Positions 7,322-11,952 of a stretch of DNA of 11,952 bases are shown here, piece by piece (within the stretch, counting starts at the first letter, position 1; the number at the start of each line of letters is the position of its first letter). The translations under genes were made by a program, and so were the position numbers. A model generated the notes under the pieces. The model searched no databases, was not told the DNA's origin, and saw only the letters and a program-made list of their open reading frames with translations. The DNA is from SHWC01 sp945902735 (GTDB taxonomy: Bacteria > Pseudomonadota > Alphaproteobacteria > UBA828). The DNA lies in NCBI GenBank assembly GCA_945902735.1, contig CAMDNF010000084.1:1-11952 (forward strand). Reading direction: 5' to 3'.

Positions 7322-7328
7322 CCTCCCT
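7322..7328 (-). promoter_or_regulatory. Ribosome-binding site deciding a GTG start
   Basis: AGGGAGG on the minus strand lies seven bases before GTG 7314-7312 of the small Cys4 protein and is one of the strongest ribosome sites in the window. It argues for the GTG rather than ATG at 7284. Confidence 0.6.
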
Positions 7329-7335
7329 ATTCACG

Positions 7336-7347
7336 AAATCGCGATTT
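7336..7347. promoter_or_regulatory. Perfect 12-base palindrome upstream of the Cys4 protein gene
   Basis: AAATCGCGATTT is a perfect palindrome placed 22-33 bases before the GTG at 7314, in the 60-base gap after the methyltransferase stop. Its place fits an operator, but no known regulator box is matched and a chance palindrome is possible. Confidence 0.25.
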
Positions 7348-7374
7348 ACGCCAGATGTTCGGGCACGCGCGGAT

Positions 7375-8007
7375 TCATGATGAGGCGCGCGCCGGCACAC
7401 GCGCGACAATCAATTTAATCATGTCGAGGAACAAGAACTTCTCCTCGATCACAATCAACCCAACCTCGCGCACATGGCGCGCGGTTTGGCGGTCGAAACC
7501 GGCGCCATAGGCGAAGCGCACCCAAGGCAACCACAACCACTGCACGAAGCGGCGAAGGGGGTGACGCGAATAGACATATTCGAGCAGCCTGATCTCGCCG
7601 CCCGGACGCAAGATCCGCTTGAGCTCGTCGAGCGCCGGTCGCTGATCGGCGGGCGCCAGCACGCAAAACAAAAAACTCGCGACCGCCGCATCGAAGCTCG
7701 CATCGGCGAAGCCAGCTTGTCTAATATCCATTTGCGCGAGGCGTGCGACCACACCGAGCTGCGCCGCTTTGGCATTGGCCCGCGCCAGCATTGCGTGCGA
7801 CAGATCGACGCCGACAACCCATATGCCCGGGCCATAAAACGGCAAATTGCAGCCCGTGCCGACACCGGCATCCAACACGCGCCCGGTGAGGCCCTGAAAC
7901 AGAACAGGGCGAAGCGGCTCATAACGTCGGCGCTCGAACCCTCGATCAAGCCGGTCATAGAAGCGCGCGATGCGGTCGTATTTGCTGCGGATGGAGCCAC
8001 GCCCCAT
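7375..8007 (-). CDS. Class I SAM-dependent methyltransferase
   Basis: A 210-residue Rossmann-fold methyltransferase. Motif I VLDAGVGTGCN is at 44-54, an acidic residue for the SAM ribose (D68 in VVGVDLS) follows, and the post-motif LRPGGEIRLLEYV is at 133-145. It resembles UbiE/phosphatidylethanolamine methyltransferase-like enzymes; the substrate is unknown. Basic, aromatic stretches (for example RRFVQWLWLPWVRFAY, 152-167) could touch the membrane. No signal peptide is seen, so it is cytoplasmic. ATG 8007 was taken; a TTG one codon earlier is possible, and the ribosome site (GAG) is weak. It lies 68 bases downstream of the Met-rich protein gene, inside the copper block, but nothing in it shows a copper role; lipid or quinone modification is one guess. 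Confidence 0.85.
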   Translation of the reverse strand: MGRGSIRSKYDRIARFYDRLDRGFERRRYEPLRPVLFQGLTGRVLDAGVGTGCNLPFYGPGIWVVGVDLSHAMLARANAKAAQLGVVARLAQMDIRQAGFADASFDAAVASFLFCVLAPADQRPALDELKRILRPGGEIRLLEYVYSRHPLRRFVQWLWLPWVRFAYGAGFDRQTARHVREVGLIVIEEKFLFLDMIKLIVARVPARASS

Positions 8008-8075
8008 CAAGATGATCTCATTAAATTCGTCTCGCTCGCTTTAGCACGACCCTACGACCGACAGGTAAAGTTGCG

Positions 8076-8660
8076 TCAATCGACTTCCCAAGCTTGGCCG
8101 TCGCGCCGGTCGACCATCAGTTTATGGACCAGCGAACCATCCACGGTGGTGATCTCGGCCGCGAATGAAAAATCGCCGCCCGGCTCGATCTTGCCGATCT
8201 TAAGGCGCTCGTTATCGGCGATCATCTTACTGAGCCGCTTCGTCACCTGATCAGCGCTGAGCAGATGAGCGAAGCCATGCCCCTTCATGCCGCCTTTGCC
8301 ATGCCCCTTCATCGAATCGCGGCCTATCATCGGCCCTTGGCCCTTCATCATGCCATGCATGTCAGGGCCCTTCATGGCGCGGTGTCCGGCTTCTTCGCCG
8401 CCGCCCTTCATCATGTCACCCATCATGGCCATCATGCGACCGCACATCATCATGTCGCCGCCGTCGATCTTCATAGCCTCGGTCGCTGCCTTATCGTCAT
8501 CGACTGAAGGCGGCGCCACCGCGGCATCGGAAGACGATGTGGCCGCTGCCTCGGGGTGATGTGCGTCCTTATCCTTGTCGCTTTCCTCGGCGAGTGCACG
8601 GCCCGAAATGGCAAGGCCGAGGACCATCATCGAGATCAGAGCGAGATTGCGAAGGTTCAT
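8076..8660 (-). CDS. Exported Met/His-rich protein with PepSY-like C-terminus, putative copper binder
   Basis: A 194-residue exported protein with three parts: a signal peptide (1-24, ends ALA), an acidic Ala/Ser linker, and a Met/His-rich low-complexity region (about 70-128) that includes MMMCGRMMAMMGDMMKGG and MKGHG repeats. The C-terminal part (about 135-194; LSADQVTKRLSKMI ... DGSLVHKLMVDRRDG) looks like a PepSY-type domain. The Met and His clusters suit periplasmic Cu(I)/Cu(II) binding (inference). Start: GGGAGAG precedes two adjacent ATGs at 8663 and 8660; 8660 gives better spacing. A longer open frame to 8789 has no matching signal peptide. The gene follows the cupredoxin gene after a 125-base gap holding a hairpin. 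A copper storage or buffering role is likely; exact function unknown. Confidence 0.78.
   Translation of the reverse strand: MNLRNLALISMMVLGLAISGRALAEESDKDKDAHHPEAAATSSSDAAVAPPSVDDDKAATEAMKIDGGDMMMCGRMMAMMGDMMKGGGEEAGHRAMKGPDMHGMMKGQGPMIGRDSMKGHGKGGMKGHGFAHLLSADQVTKRLSKMIADNERLKIGKIEPGGDFSFAAEITTVDGSLVHKLMVDRRDGQAWEVD
8274..8312 (-). repeat. 24-base-period repeat coding MKGHG units
   Basis: Two copies of a 15-base word (8274-8288 and 8298-8312) lie 24 bases apart within the Met/His-rich gene and encode MKGHG twice, separated by KGG. Such in-frame repeats can expand or shrink by slippage and thereby change the number of metal-binding residues. Confidence 0.7.
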
Positions 8661-8741
8661 CATACTCTCCCTTGATCGAGGGGCCGGGTTTCGCTTCATG
8701 GCCGACGCCCAGTTGAAATTCAGAATTGAACCAAAATGCGT

Positions 8742-8760
8742 CGCCAGCCTTGATCTGGCG
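8742..8760 (-). terminator. Hairpin after the cupredoxin gene, possible terminator or processing site
   Basis: CGCCAG (8742-8747) and CTGGCG (8755-8760) pair perfectly around a seven-base loop. On the minus strand this stands 25 bases past the cupredoxin stop and is followed by ACGCATTTTGG, so four T's come shortly after. It might lower transcription into the Met-rich gene or stabilise the upstream message. Confidence 0.35.
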
Positions 8761-8785
8761 CAAACAACGCGGGCACGGCTGCCAC

Positions 8786-9343
8786 TCAATTCACGGTAAT
8801 CGGGCCTTTCATGCCAACCTGGGCATGGCCCGGCATGTTGCAGGAGAACTCAAGGCTGCCGGCCTTGGTGAAGGTCCAGACAATCTCCTTGGTTTCGCCA
8901 ACCGCCACGACGACCGTATTGCCGGCGCTAGCGTGCTGAGCGGCGTGCTCGGGCGCCGCCAGATCCATGCCCATCTCGGCCATGTGGGTCATCATTTGGC
9001 GTGCAACCTCCTGATAGGCCGGATCGCCGATGGTAAGCTCGTGCGGCTGCTCACCCTTGTTGGTGATCACGAAGCGAATGGTTTCACCCGCCTGGAAAGC
9101 AAGTTGTTCGACGTCATATTTGATTTCCGACGCCTCGATGGTGATGGTTCGCGAGACTTTCGCGGAATCGCCCTTCGAGCCGAAGGCCGACGTATCGGCG
9201 AGCTTGGCCTCGAATTTTTCCATGCCGGGCATAGCGCCATGCGCTTTGTCCTTGTGTCCATGGCCGGTGCCCGCCGCAAGCGCGGGGACAGCGAACAAGG
9301 CAAGGATTGAGGCCGCAAACGAAAATCGGGTGAGGCGAAGCAT
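8786..9343 (-). CDS. Cupredoxin (plastocyanin/azurin-like blue copper protein) with His/Met-rich segments
   Basis: A 185-residue exported blue copper protein. The signal peptide is 1-23 (ends ALA); a His-rich start (GHGHKDKAHG, 27-36) follows, and the cupredoxin fold covers about 63-185. The type 1 ligands are visible: H101 in GEQPHELTIG, then C168, H173 and M178 in FSCNMPGHAQVGMKG. Between the first His and the Cys an insert with H120, M121, M124, M126, H133 and H137 could bind extra copper. It probably carries electrons or Cu in the periplasm, perhaps with the CopA oxidase. ATG 9343 has GGAGA seven bases upstream, and a longer frame to 9379 would spoil the signal peptide. It lies 26 bases after copB. 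Confidence 0.9.
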   Translation of the reverse strand: MLRLTRFSFAASILALFAVPALAAGTGHGHKDKAHGAMPGMEKFEAKLADTSAFGSKGDSAKVSRTITIEASEIKYDVEQLAFQAGETIRFVITNKGEQPHELTIGDPAYQEVARQMMTHMAEMGMDLAAPEHAAQHASAGNTVVVAVGETKEIVWTFTKAGSLEFSCNMPGHAQVGMKGPITVN

Positions 9344-9369
9344 GATAATGTCTCCATTGATGACGGTCA

Positions 9370-10089
9370 TTAAAACCAAAAGCGCAGGCCGAGACGAACC
9401 GTGATGTCCTCCGGGTCGTCACCGGCCGCGCGCGCCAGCGAAGCCGTTTCGCCGATCTTCCGCGACCAAACGCCATCGATATAGGGCGCGATCTTTCGCG
9501 TGATTTCATAGCGAAGCTGCAGACCGGCTTCGACATCGCTGAGGCCAGCACCGACGTCGCGCTCGGGCACATCCTGTGCGAATAGATTTGCTTCGAGGTA
9601 CGGCTCGGCGATGAGTTTCTGAGTGACCTGGATATCGAAGCTCTGCTCGAGCCGGAGCGAAACATCGCCCTCGGTCGAAACGAACAAACTGGCTTCGGTC
9701 TCGAAGAAATAGGGCGCGAGCCCGACCGCGCTCACCGCGAAATAGGTTTCATTGGTCGACTCGAAATCCTGCCTCAGCCCGACCAGAGCGTCCCAAAACG
9801 TCGCGACGTTCCAGCCATAATAAACCTGCGCCTCGGCGTCCTCGATCTTGCCATCCGGCATGTCACCTTCGGAACGCAGCCAGACCCGCTCATCATCGCC
9901 GCCGATCCAGCCATCGACATTCCACGTGAACAGACCATCATCTTGCGGCGCGTAATCGAGTTCGGTTTTGATCATGTTGAAGATCGGGGTTTCGTGCATC
10001 GTCTGTACCAGGCCAGGTTCTTCCGCCAGGGCCGGGACAACGCCTAACGTGATCGCGCATGCCATCGCCAAACTTGAAAAGCGCCGCAT
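9370..10089 (-). CDS. copB: Outer-membrane copper resistance protein CopB
   Basis: A 239-residue beta-barrel of the CopB/PcoB family, which works in the outer membrane with the periplasmic oxidase CopA. A signal peptide (1-22, ends ALA) is followed by alternating strands (for example DGLFTWNVDGWIG at 51-63 and PYFFETEASLFVSTEGD at 126-142) and a C-terminal LRFWF, a typical barrel-assembly signal. The Met/His-rich N-terminal segment found in many CopB proteins is absent. The start ATG (10089) shares one base with the TGA of the oxidase gene (TGATG), so translation is coupled. A frame open upstream to 10257 is antisense-like readthrough and has no signal peptide. Confidence 0.9.
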   Translation of the reverse strand: MRRFSSLAMACAITLGVVPALAEEPGLVQTMHETPIFNMIKTELDYAPQDDGLFTWNVDGWIGGDDERVWLRSEGDMPDGKIEDAEAQVYYGWNVATFWDALVGLRQDFESTNETYFAVSAVGLAPYFFETEASLFVSTEGDVSLRLEQSFDIQVTQKLIAEPYLEANLFAQDVPERDVGAGLSDVEAGLQLRYEITRKIAPYIDGVWSRKIGETASLARAAGDDPEDITVRLGLRFWF

Positions 10090-11786
10090 CACTGCGCCCC
10101 ATGACCCGCGTGAGACACACCGCTCTTGCCCGGCGCGATCGAAACACGGGCGCCATCGGGCGTGATGTCGCTCTCGGCCGTACCCGCCGGCATGACGATG
10201 AACGCCGTCATCATGCCCGTGACCATGTGGTAGAGGAGATGGCAATGGAGCGGCCAAGCGCCGACCTCGCGCGCGGTCAATACCACGGACACGGTCTGCC
10301 CGGGCGGTACGATGACGGTGTCCTTCAACGGTTTGCGATCGCTCTGGCCGTTCTCAATCTCGAAGAATTGGCCATGCAAATGCATCGGATGCGCCATCAT
10401 GGTTTCGTTGACGAAAACGAGGCGCACGCGCTCGCCAAACGGCACGCGGATCGGCTTGGCCTCGGCGAAGCGCGCGTCATCGAGCGTCCAGACATAGCGT
10501 TCCATATTGCCGGTCAGCCGCATCGTGATCGTGCGCGAGGGCTCCGCGACGTCGGTATTCTTCCGCAGCGCGCGCAGCTCCTTATAGGCCAACACCTTGG
10601 TGCCCGGCGGTGCGCCGGCGGCCCAGCCGAGCGGGCGCTCCGCCGCTGCATCGCTCGCGCTTCCGCCATGATCCATGCCGGCCATGTTGCTGTGATCCAT
10701 GCCGGCCATTGCGCCGTCGTCCATGCCCGCCATATCATGGGCCATGCCCATATCGGCCATGCTCAACAGCGCGCGCGGCCGGCGCGCGGGGATGGCACCC
10801 TTTTGGCCCTCGGCTGTGGCGAGCGTCGCGCGCGCATAGCCCGTGCGATCGATTGATTCGGCAAACAGCGTGTAGGAAATATCGTCCTTGGGCTCGACGA
10901 TCACGTCATAGCGCTCGGCAACGCCCATGCGAATCTCATCGACCGGCAGCGGGTTCACATCATTGCCATCGGCCGCCACCACGGTCATTTTCAAGCCCGG
11001 TATGCGCACGTCGAGAAACGTCATCGCCGAGCCATTGATCAGACGCAGCCGCACGCGCTCGCCCTTCTTGACGATGAAGGTCTCGTTCGCGTCGGGCGTC
11101 TTGCCATTGACGAGGAACGAATAGCCCGTGACGTCGGCCAAGTCCGTCGGGTCCATGCGCATCTCGCCCCAGGCGAGGCGATCCTTGAGCGCCGTGCCCA
11201 GACCTTGCCGCTCGGCCTCGCCAACGAAATCGATCAGCGTCCGTTTGTTGACATTGTAGTAACCAGGATCGGCTTTGAGATTGCGCAGCACCGCATCCGA
11301 ATCCTCCGCCGTGATATCGCCAAACAGCACGACATAGTCGCGCGCCGTCTTGAAGGGCGTAGGCTTGGCCGGCGTGATCACAATGGCACCGAGCACGCTC
11401 TGGTCCTGCGTGCCCGAATGGCTGTGATACCAATAGGTGCCGCTCTGCCGGATCTTGAACGTATAACTGAACGATTCGCCGGGCTTGATGCCCAGAAAGC
11501 CGTTGAAGCCCGGTGAGCCGTCCATCATTCCGGGTAGAAGAATACCATGCCAATGAACCGAGGTTTCCTCATCGGTTCGGTTGGTCACGACCACAGTCGC
11601 GTCCTCCCCCTCCGTCCATTGGAGCGTTGGGCCCGGCACCCCGCCATTGATGGTCAGCTTGTCGACGGGCTTGCCGTCGACCACGATTTTCGATGTCTCG
11701 ACCGACAATTGATAAATATCGGCGCGCGCGGGCGTGGCGATAAGCACGCCAACCGCAAGCACGAACGCCACGAATTTCCAACTCAT
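10089..11786 (-). CDS. copA: PcoA/CopA-family copper-resistance multicopper oxidase
   Basis: A 565-residue periplasmic multicopper oxidase. It has a Sec-type signal peptide (1-22, ends ARA), without the twin arginines common in this family. Copper motifs are complete: HWHG (H78, H80), HSH (H121, H123), HPMHLHG (H466, H469, H471) and HCHLLYHMVTGM (H514, C515, H516, H520, M525). A Met-rich region (343-373: MADMGMAHDMAGM, then MAGMDHSN-type repeats) lies before the third domain, as in PcoA, where it binds Cu(I). The tail HAGHGAQ adds His residues. It oxidises or sequesters copper with CopB. It is the first gene of the visible block; its ribosome site is weak (TTGAGTC before the ATG), and no promoter could be seen. 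The gene symbol is shared with the ATPase by convention. Confidence 0.95.
   Translation of the reverse strand: MSWKFVAFVLAVGVLIATPARADIYQLSVETSKIVVDGKPVDKLTINGGVPGPTLQWTEGEDATVVVTNRTDEETSVHWHGILLPGMMDGSPGFNGFLGIKPGESFSYTFKIRQSGTYWYHSHSGTQDQSVLGAIVITPAKPTPFKTARDYVVLFGDITAEDSDAVLRNLKADPGYYNVNKRTLIDFVGEAERQGLGTALKDRLAWGEMRMDPTDLADVTGYSFLVNGKTPDANETFIVKKGERVRLRLINGSAMTFLDVRIPGLKMTVVAADGNDVNPLPVDEIRMGVAERYDVIVEPKDDISYTLFAESIDRTGYARATLATAEGQKGAIPARRPRALLSMADMGMAHDMAGMDDGAMAGMDHSNMAGMDHGGSASDAAAERPLGWAAGAPPGTKVLAYKELRALRKNTDVAEPSRTITMRLTGNMERYVWTLDDARFAEAKPIRVPFGERVRLVFVNETMMAHPMHLHGQFFEIENGQSDRKPLKDTVIVPPGQTVSVVLTAREVGAWPLHCHLLYHMVTGMMTAFIVMPAGTAESDITPDGARVSIAPGKSGVSHAGHGAQ
10669..10709 (-). repeat. 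Two copies of a 17-base direct repeat encoding MAGMDH units
   Basis: TGATCCATGCCGGCCAT occurs at 10669-10685 and again at 10693-10709, with a 24-base period, inside the Met-rich segment of the multicopper oxidase. It codes for an eight-residue unit MAGMDHxx, with a diverged third copy near 10720. The number of units is likely to vary between strains. Confidence 0.75.
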
Positions 11787-11822
11787 GACTCAACCGCGAA
11801 ATGATGATGACCCGAATGCCCA

Positions 11823-11843
11823 GGCGGCGCGCCTCACGCCGCC
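11823..11843 (-). promoter_or_regulatory. GC-rich hairpin in the leader upstream of copA
   Basis: GGCGGCG (11823-11829) pairs with CGCCGCC (11837-11843) around a seven-base loop; one further A-T pair extends it. It lies 37-57 bases before the ATG at 11786. It may be an mRNA hairpin or part of a termination/attenuation region. It stands next to another palindrome, GCCTTAAGGC (11841-11850). Confidence 0.3.
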
Positions 11844-11862
11844 TTAAGGCAACGCAACGCAC

Positions 11863-11891
11863 GACCGGCCGGCCCAAAGGGCCGGCGGGTC
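11863..11891 (-). terminator. Strong GC-rich hairpin after the upstream gene, possible terminator
   Basis: GCCGGCCCAAAGGGCCGGC forms a perfect eight-base-pair stem with an AAA (TTT on the minus strand) loop. After one mismatch four more pairs (GACC with GGTC) extend it to 12 pairs. It overlaps the presumed stop of the partial upstream frame (11890-11892). On the minus strand it is followed by GTGCGTTGCG rather than a U run, so a factor-independent terminator is possible but not canonical; a stabilising or processing hairpin is the alternative. Confidence 0.45.
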
Positions 11892-11952
11892 AGGCTTCCG
11901 ATCGCGGGGGGCCGAGCGGCGGGGGCATGGCGAGGCCAACCGGCAGGCGTGG
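11890..11952 (-). CDS. C-terminus of a gene entering from the right edge (partial), unknown
   Basis: The minus strand from the edge reads 20 residues, ending MPPPLGPPRSEA, then TGA at 11890-11892 followed at once by a hairpin. The Pro-rich, GPPR-containing tail resembles the end of the 125-residue Cys4 protein in this window (TGPPR), so it might belong to a similar small copper-locus protein. Too little is present to judge, and the frame may not be translated. Confidence 0.3.
   Translation of the reverse strand, partial: PRLPVGLAMPPPLGPPRSEA

Noticed and set aside
7474..8250. 258-residue plus-strand frame over the methyltransferase
   Set aside because: It spans the ends of two real minus-strand genes and has no motif or ribosome site.
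8274..8460. Repeated words that might suggest a CRISPR array
   Set aside because: The repeats are short, in frame and coding (Met/His units); there are no regular unique spacers.
8265..8559. His- and Pro-rich plus-strand frames opposite the Met-rich protein
   Set aside because: They are complements of the Met codons in a gene with a signal peptide and ribosome site on the minus strand.
10059..10856. 265-residue plus-strand frame with HAGHVAVIHAGH-like repeats
   Set aside because: The His-rich look is only the complement of the Met-rich repeats (ATG/CAT) of the oxidase gene.
1..11952. Insertion sequence, integrase, att site or tRNA
   Set aside because: I saw no transposase or recombinase motifs, no terminal inverted repeats with target duplications and no cloverleaf-like sequence.

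Overview
The window (about 12 kb, GC-rich) looks like a chromosomal segment of an alphaproteobacterium. This is inferred from the gene families, the codon usage, the Tat-exported enzymes and the mix of a sugar-type ABC binding protein with a CopA/CopB copper locus; I cannot name the genus. Nearly all of it is coding, with genes packed tightly and several start/stop overlaps.

Left flank (1-1550, minus strand): a truncated Tat-exported family 1 solute-binding protein of an ABC importer (1-500), a 300-base spacer with a candidate promoter and a weak hairpin, and a short-chain dehydrogenase/reductase (801-1550). These look like sugar or polyol uptake and oxidation and are probably unrelated to copper.

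Centre (1633-4343, plus strand): a small Nudix hydrolase starting at GTG overlaps by four bases (GTGA) a 770-residue P1B-type copper-exporting ATPase. The ATPase has YHS and heavy-metal-binding (HMBD) modules at its N-terminus in place of the usual HMA/CxxC domain. It runs tail to tail into the next block, and the two stop codons overlap.

Right block (4340-11786, minus strand): nine codirectional genes for periplasmic and outer-membrane copper handling. In transcription order they are: a PcoA/CopA-type multicopper oxidase; the outer-membrane protein CopB; a His/Met-rich cupredoxin; a Met/His-rich protein with a PepSY-like tail; a SAM-dependent methyltransferase; a small exported Cys4/Met-rich protein; a second, compact Tat-exported multicopper oxidase; a DUF411 (CopG-like) CGCC protein; and a membrane-anchored mono-haem cytochrome c. 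The C-terminus of another gene, followed by a strong hairpin, lies at the right edge.

Working model (inference): the ATPase moves Cu(I) to the periplasm. Met-rich proteins, the cupredoxin and the DUF411 protein bind or shuttle it, the two oxidases convert Cu(I) to Cu(II), and CopB handles copper at the outer membrane. The MCO2-DUF411-cytochrome c trio may pass electrons to or from the respiratory chain. No copper regulator (CueR/HmrR, CsoR, CopRS) is seen. The least familiar elements are the Nudix-ATPase coupling, the DUF411-cytochrome c coupling, the Cys4 protein and the Met-rich PepSY-like protein.
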